Source of the DNA: Novosphingobium sp. PhB165
GTDB taxonomy: Bacteria; Pseudomonadota; Alphaproteobacteria; Sphingomonadales; Sphingomonadaceae
Assembly (NCBI RefSeq): GCF_004341845.1
Contig: NZ_SLVB01000001.1
Coordinates: 372,001-436,000, forward strand
Direction of reading: 5' to 3'
Length of the DNA: 64,000 nt
In this document: piece by piece, positions 1 through 7,980 of the stretch
Numbering within the stretch: position 1 is the first letter of the stretch
Layout of the letters: each line of letters begins with the position of its first letter
Translations under genes and position numbers: made by a program
The notes under the pieces: generated by a model
The model's database searches: none
Told to the model about the DNA's origin: nothing
Seen by the model: the letters and a program-made list of their open reading frames with translations, nothing else

Positions 1-3000
1 GATGTCCTGAAAGCCCATGCCGCCCGAAACGCGCGCATTGGTCCATGCGGCGGTTTCGAACCCGCCCTTCAGCGTGCGGGCGTTGATCGCGTCGCCCAGC
101 GCGATCTCGTAGCTGGCGGTGGCGCGAACATCTTGCGTGACCGCATAGCGCAGACCAAGGCGGTGACGGGTGGGCAAGTCCACCGAATCCGTGCGGCCCA
201 GCGGCATGCTGGAATCGGCGGAGAGTTCCAGCCGGTTGCCCAGCAGGCGGCGGGTCGCGCCGAATTCGAGGACGGTGGAATTGGCGTCGCTGCCATCGGC
301 CAGATGGTCGGCCACTTCGGTCACGCCCGCGCGCAAGTCGGTCTGGCCGTTGCGCCAGTTCACTTGCGCCTTCACGGCATCGCGGCGGGCGGCGTCGGTC
401 AGGCTCTCGTCGTGCCAGGCGCTGGCGGTGAGGCTGAGGCCCTCGGCAAAGGTATAGCGCCCGTCCACGCCGAACTTGCGGCGGCCGCGCTCTGCAATGG
501 ACTGCTGGTTTGTGCCGTAATCGGCATCGATCGAGCGGGCATAGGCCAGCATGTCCAGCTTGCCGGTGTGGTGCTCCACTTCGATCAGCCATGCCTCTGA
601 CGTCTGCTCGTTCGCGCGGCTGGCGCCCAATTCGGCGCGCAGTTCGGACCGGGGGCCGAAGCGCAGGCGGGCATCTACCGCGCCGATCTTTGTATGGGTT
701 TCGCCATCGCGGTCGGATATGGCCGATGCGCCGAGGCGCAAGGCCCCGTTCGCCAGCGTCACATCCCCGCGCAGGCCCGCATTCCACTGTCCATGGTCCA
801 GATTGCTGTCGACTTCGTAGTCGACGACGATGAAGCGCGGGTTGAGGTCGGAATCGCGGCTGAGCACCGGCGCCTTGAACGTGATCGTGCCCGAGATCAG
901 GTCCACATCGTAATCGAGGTAACGCGTCAGCGGCGTGCTCTCCACCACCAGTTCGGAGCGGAAGCGGTCGCGCACCACCAGCGTCACCGTTTCGCTATTG
1001 GCGACGATGGCCTTGGACGAAAGGCTGTAGGGCCCAGAAATGCCCGCGCCCTGAATCTCGTCATGGCGGTGGCTGATCTCGATCTTGGCGGCGAAGCCCT
1101 GCACATGGACTGCGCCCATGCGTCCCTCCGCCTTGCCGCCGGTGGCAGTGCGGACGTAGCGGGCAAGCTGGGTCTGGTCGAAGCCCGTGTCGATATCGCC
1201 GTAGATCGCATAGAACGTGCGGCTTTCGATGCGCACGTAGAGCTTGTCACGGCTGGCGGCATCGAAGCGGCGGGTCGAGCCGTCGGCGAAGACGGTGTAA
1301 TAGGCTTTGGGATCGATGGTGCCCAGCAGCACCTGATCGTCGCGCTGTTTGGCGCTGTCATAGGCGGCGGTGACAAGGAAGCTGCCGAGCACGCGGCCCT
1401 TGGCATAGAAGGCGGTGCGGGCGTGCTTGCCAAGATCGCTGTCGAACGTGCCGCTCTGCTGCATGGCGTCGGCGATGGACTGCGAACCGACTGCGCCTTC
1501 GGCAAGGCCCACCAGTGTCCATTTCTGGTCGCCGGGAACCACCCAGCCTTCAAGGTCCTGCGTGCTGGAAACTTCGCCGTCCGCGAAAGTGAAAGTCAGG
1601 TGCAGCGGGCCGGAGACCATGGTGGGGGCGAGTTCGACAAGGGCAACGCCGTCATCGCCCTCGACCGTCCAGGTGGGCGAAGTGCTGCCGGAACCGCTGA
1701 GCTGCCGCTGCTGCATCCGCTCGATGGCGGCGGCGCTTTCGTAAGGTGCGTTGATCGAGAGCGCGCCGGAGACGCCCGCGCGCACCGGGTTGCCCTTGCG
1801 GTCGGTCAGGCGCAGCGCGATCACCGGGCGCGACCGGCCATCGGCGACAAGGTGCGACCGCTCGCGCAGGATCTGTGCATGGGCGGGCGCGGCGGCGAAA
1901 TGCACGTCACGGGAGAGTTCCGCCGCTACCGAGCCATCGGCATTGCGCACGGTCGCGGCCAGATGCGTCACTTCCCCGTCCAGCGGCACGCCGCGCCAGA
2001 TGCTGACGGCATAGCGGCCATCGGCGGACTTCTTCACGCCATCGAAGCTGAGCGCGGGCACCGCCTTGCCGGCGGCGGTGAGGTCTACCTTCTGGCCGGG
2101 CTTGTGGCGGATCACCACGCGGATGGCAGGCGCGCGCGGGTTGTGATCGGGCGCGGGGAACAGGAAATCGATGGGGCCATCACCCATGGCCAGCCAGTCG
2201 ACGCCGCCGCCTGCAGCCTTGGCATCGTCGAGCACGGGGGCGCCGTCTGGAGCCGGTTCGGTCGGCGCAGGAGCCTTGAGATCGACGGGTACGGGCAGGG
2301 CGCTCGCGGGAACGACGGCGTAGAAATCGGCGGTGACGAGGCTGCCGCCCTGACCGATGGCAAACAGCGAGTTCGCCTTGCCCGCATTGCGCACCGAGCT
2401 TCGGCAATCGACGAAATGGCCGCCTGCGGGCAGCGTATCGGGCTCTGCCTGCACGACATGGGTGCCTGGGACGAGGCCCTCGAAGTGGAAGCGGCCATCG
2501 GCGTCGGTAACGGCGAAGCTGCCGTCTTCCAGCATTACGCGCACGCCCGAAATGCCCTGGCGGCCGGAGGCGACGGTGCAGTCCCCGGCGCTGACGCGGC
2601 CGATCACGGTCATGCGCGATGCGATGGTGTCTTTCTCGATCTTCACGACGGCGCTGGCCTTTTCGATATCGCCGCGCAGGTCGGTGGTTTCGGCAAGGTT
2701 GAGTGCCTGCCCGGCCGGGGCATCGCCGCGCACGCTCATGGCGTAAACCACCGTGCGGGTGCCGCCGGCCGGGATCGCGGCGAGGTTGATGGTGAGGCGG
2801 CTGCCGTCTGCGGCTACGCTCACCGTGCTGTTCTCCGGTCTGGCGCCGTCGACGCGGATCGAGGACTTGCGCAGCCGCAGCCATTCCGAGGGCGTATCGA
2901 CCAGCACCACGCCGGACTTGGCGCGTCCGGCGTCCGAATTGCGCACAGTGACGGTGTAGAACACCACGTCGCCGGGATTGGCGCTGGCGCGCGAGACGGT

Positions 3001-4068
3001 CTTGGTCAGCGCGACGGCACTTTCCTTGCCGTCCACCGGGATATCGACGCGCACCGGCGCGGGCGAGGAGAGCGTCACCACGCCCCCGAAAGAGGCGTCC
3101 TCTATCACCATCGTATTGCCGTCTGGGCGGGTAAACTTGGCCAGCGCCGAGCGCGCAACGGTGGAGGGCGCGGAGTAGCCCTCGGGCGGCTCGATCTCCA
3201 GCCGGTAGCGGCCGAGCGGGGCCAGCGGGAAGCGGTACTCGCCCGCCGCGAAGGCATAAGTATTGCCCGCGCCATCCGTCACTGGCTCGCCCGACACCAC
3301 GGTCGAGGGCCACAACGTGACGCCGTCATCGGCGTAGACCTGGGCGGGCAGGCCGGTGTCGGCATTGATCAGCGTGATCCGCGCACCGCTTACGGCGCTG
3401 CCGCTCTCGCTGTCGAACACCATGCCATAGGGATCGGCCAGCACTGCGACCACGGTGCTGGCGATGGTCTTGTGCGTGGTGGCGGAGTTGTAGGCGATGG
3501 TGATCGTATCGTCGTTGGCGACGCTGAGGCGGCAGTCGTTGGCCTTGGGCGAAGGCGGGATCGCCGTGGTGGGGATGGATCCTGCGAAGACGCCGGTGTT
3601 GGCACCGGTTTCGTAAATCGTGATCTCTTCCGCGTCCCCCTGCGAGGTGGTGAGGGTGACGGCGATCGCATCGATGGCGGAGGCATCGAGATTGGCGCTG
3701 GCCGCTTCGATCCGGATCACCAGATCCTCGCCGATGTGGAAGGTCTTGGCGCTGGCGATGGCGGTCAGCGTGGCGCTCGTTGTCGTGCGCGCGGTGGCTG
3801 AGAGTTCGGTGCCGCCGCAAGTGGATGCGGCCAGCGGCGTCGACAGCGAGGAGGATGACACCGGGCGATAGGTCTGGATCGTCGCAATGGTCTGCACGAC
3901 ATCAAAGCTGACTTCGTTGGAGCGGATCGTGCGGGCACCGCCGTCCTGCGACCATGCGGCATCGGCGATATTGGAAACGGTGGCGGCCTCGGCAGGCTGG
4001 ACGCAGGCAAGCGACAGCAGCGCCCCGAAGGACGCTGCTGCCTGCTTGAAGTTCGTCCAGTATCGCAC
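1..4068 (-). CDS. Large DUF11-type surface/outer-membrane protein, partial (C-terminus off the left edge)
   Basis: The frame is open from the window edge to a GTG start at 4068, giving at least 1356 residues. The start follows the TGA of the preceding gene by 18 bp. The N-terminus (MRYWTNFKQAAASFGALLSL, then ACVQPAEA) is a signal peptide. Visible parts in order: an N-terminal Ig-like region; an SdrD-B/carboxypeptidase-regulatory-like module at about residues 210-300; a DUF11 domain at about 345-460 (motif VFYTVTVRN); a second carboxypeptidase-regulatory-like module at about 485-545 (DADGRFHFEGLVPG); further Ig-like sequence; and, from about residue 840, a region rich in alternating aromatic strands (AFYAKGRVLGSFLVTAAYDS) that resembles an outer-membrane beta-barrel. 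It is last of four exported proteins in one operon. I infer a cell-surface role, possibly display or anchoring of the smaller partners; no enzymatic motif was seen. Confidence 0.8.
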   Translation of the reverse strand, partial: MRYWTNFKQAAASFGALLSLACVQPAEAATVSNIADAAWSQDGGARTIRSNEVSFDVVQTIATIQTYRPVSSSSLSTPLAASTCGGTELSATARTTTSATLTAIASAKTFHIGEDLVIRIEAASANLDASAIDAIAVTLTTSQGDAEEITIYETGANTGVFAGSIPTTAIPPSPKANDCRLSVANDDTITIAYNSATTHKTIASTVVAVLADPYGMVFDSESGSAVSGARITLINADTGLPAQVYADDGVTLWPSTVVSGEPVTDGAGNTYAFAAGEYRFPLAPLGRYRLEIEPPEGYSAPSTVARSALAKFTRPDGNTMVIEDASFGGVVTLSSPAPVRVDIPVDGKESAVALTKTVSRASANPGDVVFYTVTVRNSDAGRAKSGVVLVDTPSEWLRLRKSSIRVDGARPENSTVSVAADGSRLTINLAAIPAGGTRTVVYAMSVRGDAPAGQALNLAETTDLRGDIEKASAVVKIEKDTIASRMTVIGRVSAGDCTVASGRQGISGVRVMLEDGSFAVTDADGRFHFEGLVPGTHVVQAEPDTLPAGGHFVDCRSSVRNAGKANSLFAIGQGGSLVTADFYAVVPASALPVPVDLKAPAPTEPAPDGAPVLDDAKAAGGGVDWLAMGDGPIDFLFPAPDHNPRAPAIRVVIRHKPGQKVDLTAAGKAVPALSFDGVKKSADGRYAVSIWRGVPLDGEVTHLAATVRNADGSVAAELSRDVHFAAAPAHAQILRERSHLVADGRSRPVIALRLTDRKGNPVRAGVSGALSINAPYESAAAIERMQQRQLSGSGSTSPTWTVEGDDGVALVELAPTMVSGPLHLTFTFADGEVSSTQDLEGWVVPGDQKWTLVGLAEGAVGSQSIADAMQQSGTFDSDLGKHARTAFYAKGRVLGSFLVTAAYDSAKQRDDQVLLGTIDPKAYYTVFADGSTRRFDAASRDKLYVRIESRTFYAIYGDIDTGFDQTQLARYVRTATGGKAEGRMGAVHVQGFAAKIEISHRHDEIQGAGISGPYSLSSKAIVANSETVTLVVRDRFRSELVVESTPLTRYLDYDVDLISGTITFKAPVLSRDSDLNPRFIVVDYEVDSNLDHGQWNAGLRGDVTLANGALRLGASAISDRDGETHTKIGAVDARLRFGPRSELRAELGASRANEQTSEAWLIEVEHHTGKLDMLAYARSIDADYGTNQQSIAERGRRKFGVDGRYTFAEGLSLTASAWHDESLTDAARRDAVKAQVNWRNGQTDLRAGVTEVADHLADGSDANSTVLEFGATRRLLGNRLELSADSSMPLGRTDSVDLPTRHRLGLRYAVTQDVRATASYEIALGDAINARTLKGGFETAAWTNARVSGGMGFQDI

Positions 4069-4086
4069 CCGGCCCGCCAGCAGCCG

Positions 4087-5136
4087 TCAGTTGATCGTGG
4101 CGCGGAAGACGAGCGTGCGGGTCACGCCCGCCGCGATGTCGGAGAGCGTGCCGGTCACGGTATTGCTTGCGAAAGTGCCGCCCGAAGTGCCGTCCGCGTT
4201 GCAGGTGCTGCCGCTGACGGTGCCGTTGAGCAGGATCGAACTGGTGACGTAGGTCACGTTCGTGGGCAGCGGGTCGTTCACCGAGATATTGGTGGCCGTG
4301 GCGCTGCCGGTCGCATTGGCGATGGAGATGCAATACTCGATCGTCGCGCCCGGAATGGCCTTGGGATTGGTGGTCCCGCTGACCGGATCGCTGACGACGC
4401 GGCTGGTCTTGAGGACCGTAAGCGCGGCGGCGCTGACCTTGTAGTCGTCCTTGGCGGAGAAGGCGCCGTCATTGGCCGCATCGGTCGCGCCCGCAGCGTC
4501 TGCCAGCACGGTATCGACGCCCGTGGTGTTGGTCGCGCTGGTGGTGAGCGCCGCGCCCATCGATCCCGACGTGCCGCCCGCGCGCGCCGTAGCGGTGAGG
4601 ACGACGGTGGCGATATCGCCGGTCACCTGGGTGGACGGGATGTCCATCACCACGAAGATCGTCTTGGCGCCATCGGCCGCCAGTTCGTCCAGATAGGTGA
4701 CTTGCGTATCGGCCGAGGTGAACACGCCGTCGCCATTGCTGTCGACGTAGATCTTGACGTTGGAACCGTCGAAGTTGTCCGTGCCGCCCCAGGCCGCGCT
4801 GCCGCCCGATTGCTGCGCGGCAGTCAGTGCGAAATCGAGCGTGTCGTTCGACAGGTTGGTGACCTTGAATGTGCTCACCGCCTGAAGTTGACCCGGCGAG
4901 ACGACCGTGGCCGAACTGCCGACTTCGGTGACGGTGACGTTGACCTTGCGGTCGACCGTGAACGTGTCCGACGCGGACTTGGAGGTCTGGGAGACCCCGC
5001 CGACCTGATAGCCGACCGTCACGGTATTCTGGATAGTGGAGCCGGCAGTGGTCCCCGTGGCGAAGGCGGGGCTGGAGCCAAGCGCGACGAGCGCAAGCGA
5101 GCTCACCGCACCCAGCAGCGTGCTGGTGCGTGTCAT
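4087..5136 (-). CDS. Exported DUF11-like protein
   Basis: This 349-residue protein has a clear signal peptide (MTRTSTLLGAVSSLALVALG, cleavage near SPAFA). It begins its mature part with a motif (GSTIQNTVTVGY) shared with the first gene of the operon (GTLIQNTASASF), so the two are paralogues. Around residues 130-138 there is a DSNGDGVFT loop that resembles a calcium-binding Dx[DN]xDG loop. The C-terminal half carries a DUF11-like repeat (IEYCISIANATGSATATNIS, then VNDPLP). DUF11 domains are usually found in surface and adhesin-like proteins. It lies 72 bp downstream of the 160-residue gene and 18 bp upstream of the large outer-membrane protein gene. Biochemical function unknown. Confidence 0.8.
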   Translation of the reverse strand: MTRTSTLLGAVSSLALVALGSSPAFATGTTAGSTIQNTVTVGYQVGGVSQTSKSASDTFTVDRKVNVTVTEVGSSATVVSPGQLQAVSTFKVTNLSNDTLDFALTAAQQSGGSAAWGGTDNFDGSNVKIYVDSNGDGVFTSADTQVTYLDELAADGAKTIFVVMDIPSTQVTGDIATVVLTATARAGGTSGSMGAALTTSATNTTGVDTVLADAAGATDAANDGAFSAKDDYKVSAAALTVLKTSRVVSDPVSGTTNPKAIPGATIEYCISIANATGSATATNISVNDPLPTNVTYVTSSILLNGTVSGSTCNADGTSGGTFASNTVTGTLSDIAAGVTRTLVFRATIN

Positions 5137-5208
5137 GAACGAAGTTCCTTCAAGTAAGGTGAGCCGCGCCTACCCCCGCCCGCGGCCCGTGGCGGAAATT
5201 CGTGCCGG

Positions 5209-5691
5209 TCAGCGGACCACGGCGTGATACTCCAGCGCGCCCGCCGCGCGGGGCGCGAGGTGCGCCAGCGTCCAGCGGATATGCGTAACGTCCTCAAGCT
5301 GCGCTGCGCGGCGCGTGCCCGCCGCATCGGCGACGGTCAGCGCGGCCAGCTTGCCGAAGGTTTTGCCGCCGTCGACCGAGACTTCGTAGCCGCCCTCATC
5401 GGCCGCAAGGCGCACCGGCGCGGGCAGGGGATTGGTGACGACGAAATTGTCGACCGGCTTGTCGCCGTCGTTGCTGTAGCGCGTGGTGAACAGCAGCCTG
5501 TCGCCGGGGACGACCGTGGTCGGCGGAGCCAGAACGGTCTTGGCCGCGCCGTTCTCGGTCACGACTTTCTCAACCTGCACGTCGCCCTTGAGCGAGACGG
5601 GCTCGGCCGCCGAGGCGGCTCCGGCAAAGGCAATGCCGAGAGCGACAGCTGCTGCTGAGGAAATCAGGCGGGCAGGGATATTGCGGTTCAT
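5209..5691 (-). CDS. Small exported DUF11-like protein
   Basis: I chose the ATG at 5691, which gives 160 residues with a signal peptide (MNRNIPARLISSAAAVALGI, cleavage near GAASAAE). A longer frame exists upstream but would bury that signal peptide and overlap the previous gene. The mature part is essentially one DUF11-like beta domain (PGDRLLFTTRYSNDGDKPVD, then NFVVTNPLP). An AAAGG sequence 10 bp upstream may be the ribosome-binding site. It is separated from the first operon gene by 13 bp. I infer that it is secreted or periplasmic and works with its neighbours. No known catalytic motif was seen. Confidence 0.75.
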   Translation of the reverse strand: MNRNIPARLISSAAAVALGIAFAGAASAAEPVSLKGDVQVEKVVTENGAAKTVLAPPTTVVPGDRLLFTTRYSNDGDKPVDNFVVTNPLPAPVRLAADEGGYEVSVDGGKTFGKLAALTVADAAGTRRAAQLEDVTHIRWTLAHLAPRAAGALEYHAVVR

Positions 5692-5704
5692 CGCTGGGCG
5701 ACCT

Positions 5705-6679
5705 TTACTGGATGGTGACGTTGAACGTGACGGTATGCGTGCTGCCCGCAGCGGCCGTGCCCACCAGCACGTCGATGCCGCTGGCCGACGCCTTGCCCGC
5801 GTCCGCATCGGCCGCATCGCTGAGCGCGGTAGTGTCGAGCTTGAGCGTGCCGGCAGTGTAAGTCGTGCCGGTCGGGATTGCGTCGGTCAGGCGCAGGCCG
5901 GCGATCGAGCCGCTGCCGCCGATGGTGGCGACCAGCTTGTAGGTCACCGTCGCGCCCGGAACCGGCTGAGTGCCGCCGAAGGGGTCGGCAATGGTCGCGG
6001 ACTTCACGAGCCCGACCGTGGCGACGCTGGCGACCAGCGGTCCGTTGGCATTGGCGCTTGCACCGGAGGCCCCGACCACGGCATCGCCGCCGCCCTGACC
6101 CTTGCCGGCATAAGTGGTGCCCGGCGTGCCGCTGCCGGTAACGGCGCTGGCGGCAAGGTTCACCTTGCTGGTCTGCGCGTCGGTCATGCCGCTTGGGCCG
6201 GTAACGATCACAAAAAGCGTGAGCGACTTGTCCTGATCGACCGAAGGCGTCGCCGTGCCCGAAGGGAGCACGGTATCGACCCCGGCGTCATAAACGCCGT
6301 TGCCGTTGCTGTCGTAGGCGATCGAGGTGACCGTGGCGGCGAACTGGTTGCCGGAAACGGTCGGGTTCGCGGTAAGGTTGAAGGCTTCCGGCCCGTTGCC
6401 GGTATTGGTCAGCTGATAAGTCAGTACCGCACTGCCGCTGGAGATCGAAACCGGCGCGCTGTCCTTGGTAACCAGCGTTACGTCCAGCAGTTCGTCCACC
6501 TTCACTGTCACCGTGTTCGAATCCACCGTGCGGGTGGCGGTTCCAGTGGTGAAACTGGCCGAGGCGGTGTTCTGGATCAGCGTTCCCGCGGCCACATTGG
6601 CGGCATGCGCCTGCTGGGACGCGAGCAGGGTCGCCAGGACGGCGGTGCTGGTTGCAATACGGGTTTGCGCGTAAGTCAT
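5705..6679 (-). CDS. Exported DUF11-like protein, first gene of surface operon
   Basis: This 324-residue protein carries a signal peptide (MTYAQTRIATSTAVLATLLA, then SQQAHAANV). It is paralogous to the third gene of the operon: both start with an 'IQNT' motif, have a DUF11-like segment (LTYQLTNTGNGPEAFNLTA), and contain a DSNGNGVYD loop at about residues 121-130 that resembles a calcium-binding loop. The second half has another DUF11-like domain (VTYKLVATIGGSGSIAGLRL, then TDAIPTGTTY). It is the promoter-proximal gene of the four-gene minus-strand operon and faces the divergent LuxR-type regulator across about 175 bp. A surface or extracellular structural role is inferred. Confidence 0.8.
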   Translation of the reverse strand: MTYAQTRIATSTAVLATLLASQQAHAANVAAGTLIQNTASASFTTGTATRTVDSNTVTVKVDELLDVTLVTKDSAPVSISSGSAVLTYQLTNTGNGPEAFNLTANPTVSGNQFAATVTSIAYDSNGNGVYDAGVDTVLPSGTATPSVDQDKSLTLFVIVTGPSGMTDAQTSKVNLAASAVTGSGTPGTTYAGKGQGGGDAVVGASGASANANGPLVASVATVGLVKSATIADPFGGTQPVPGATVTYKLVATIGGSGSIAGLRLTDAIPTGTTYTAGTLKLDTTALSDAADADAGKASASGIDVLVGTAAAGSTHTVTFNVTIQ

Positions 6680-6732
6680 GCCATTCGAGGTGAACTCGTC
6701 TGGTTAGCGAAACCTTTCCATTCTCATGGGTT

Positions 6733-6779
6733 CATACCAAGGTATGCAATCGTTGCTGGATCGAACATACTTTTGGATG
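6733..6779. promoter_or_regulatory. Paired palindromic sites between divergent surface operon and response regulator
   Basis: A perfect inverted repeat CATACC-AA-GGTATG lies at 6733-6746. A degenerate copy, CATACTTTTGGATG, starts at 6766, exactly 33 bp (about three helical turns) away. The stretch is AT-richer than the flanking genes and lies between two divergent starts (6679 minus, 6855 plus). The layout is typical of a dimeric regulator bound at two sites on one face of the DNA. That the adjacent LuxR-type regulator binds here is inference. Confidence 0.5.
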
Positions 6780-6854
6780 TAAGTGTGGATTTAGTGGCAG
6801 ATTCTCGCGCTAGACGGGGCAGTTGCGCGATTGACGAACACTTGGGGGGGCTTC

Positions 6855-7463
6855 TTGATTCGACGTCTGATCATTGCCGACGACCACCCGATCTGCGTAT
6901 CGGCGTTAACCTCGGCTGTTCACGCAGTTGACAATTCCATGCTGGTTTCGACAGCGGAAACGCTTGCCGGAATTCGGGATTTGCTTGCTGCCGAAAGCTT
7001 CGACGCTTTGCTGCTGGACCTTGCGCTCAAGGATTGCCAGGGGCTGGCCAACCTTGCCGCGGTTCAGGCGATCGCGCCACGGATGCCGGTGCTGGTGGTG
7101 AGCGGCAATGCCGCTGCCGACCTGCCCGCCAAGGCGGCGACGCTGGGCGCGCGGGGGTTCCTCAACAAGACTGCGCCGCTTGCGGAGATGAAATCGGCGA
7201 TCGCCGTGATCCTCGAAGGCGGAACCTGGTTCCCTCTGCGTGAGGAGCAGGGCGAAGGTCTGGCGAGCAAGCTGTCTCCAGCGCAGCTTCGCGTCATGTC
7301 GGAGCTGGCGCAGGGCAAGTCCAACAAGCTGATCGCCTACAGCCTTGGCCTCACCGAACCGACCATCAAGTCCCACCTCTCGGCGATCTACAGGGCGCTG
7401 GGCGTACACAACCGTTCGCAGGCGCTGCTGGCCTTGCGACAGGGGGCGGACGAAGCGGCCTGA
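6855..7463 (+). CDS. LuxR/NarL-family response regulator
   Basis: I chose the TTG at 6855 (MIRRLIIADDHPI, 202 residues) because it follows a run of seven G at 6844-6850. A TTG at 6831 is an alternative that adds eight residues. The N-terminal receiver domain has the acidic pair (ADDHP), the phospho-acceptor Asp in LLLDLALKD, a Ser in VVSGN and the conserved Lys in FLNKTAP. The C-terminal half is a LuxR-type helix-turn-helix (LSPAQLRVMSELAQGKSNKL, then TIKSHLSAIYRALGV). It is divergent from the surface-protein operon and convergent with an Hpt gene. Together with the nearby hybrid kinase this suggests a phosphorelay ending on this regulator. Confidence 0.9.
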   Translation: MIRRLIIADDHPICVSALTSAVHAVDNSMLVSTAETLAGIRDLLAAESFDALLLDLALKDCQGLANLAAVQAIAPRMPVLVVSGNAAADLPAKAATLGARGFLNKTAPLAEMKSAIAVILEGGTWFPLREEQGEGLASKLSPAQLRVMSELAQGKSNKLIAYSLGLTEPTIKSHLSAIYRALGVHNRSQALLALRQGADEAA

Positions 7464-7468
7464 GCGGT

Positions 7469-7810
7469 CTAGTCTGGATAGCGCCGGGCGATCCAGTCGC
7501 CGGTTTCGCGCGCAGTTGCCAGAAGCAGCGCGAGTGCATCGGCGTCGAGGTTCTGCGTCTCCAGCACTTCGGCCGCGCGCGCCAGGCGGGTGGCGCAAAG
7601 GTTGCAAGCCGCGCCCTTGATCGCATGGGCCAGCCGCCGCGCCCGCTCGGGCTCGCGCCCGGAGACAGCCGAGGCGATCTCCCATGCCTCATCCATCACC
7701 GTTGCCGCGAACGTCTGGAGGATCGGCACCAGCCGTTCCTCACCCAGCGCCTCCATCGCGCGCGCCAGTTCCTCTTCATCGATGAGCGGAACCTCGGCGG
7801 TCTGCAACAT
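7469..7810 (-). CDS. Histidine phosphotransfer (Hpt) domain protein
   Basis: The 113-residue product starts at the ATG at 7810, which has a GGAG 7 bp upstream. It is a stand-alone Hpt four-helix domain: the motif LAHAIKGAACNL contains the expected phospho-accepting His followed by Lys-Gly. Hpt proteins carry phosphate from the receiver of a hybrid kinase to a response regulator. It lies back-to-back with the hybrid kinase gene (start 7981) and tail-to-tail with the response regulator (6 bp apart), so all three phosphorelay parts are adjacent. The kinase-Hpt-regulator connection is inferred from this arrangement. Confidence 0.88.
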   Translation of the reverse strand: MLQTAEVPLIDEEELARAMEALGEERLVPILQTFAATVMDEAWEIASAVSGREPERARRLAHAIKGAACNLCATRLARAAEVLETQNLDADALALLLATARETGDWIARRYPD

Positions 7811-7980
7811 GATCCAACTCCGCTGCGTGCTGTCCGGCGGCTTGTCTTGCTGGCCGGATCGGTCTTGTTGGCGACACCATGGCGCGCGGCGCCCCGCTGT
7901 CGACGGGTTTCGGCAGGATACCCGGGGAAAACCGCAGTGCAAGCGCATGGTTCGGGACGATATCGCGCTAAGGATCGGGG

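Noticed and set aside
694..3801. A 1035-codon open frame on the plus strand
   Set aside because: It is exactly antiphase to the minus-strand surface-protein gene, which has a signal peptide and recognisable domains; the plus-strand product is low-complexity His/Gly/Ala-rich sequence.
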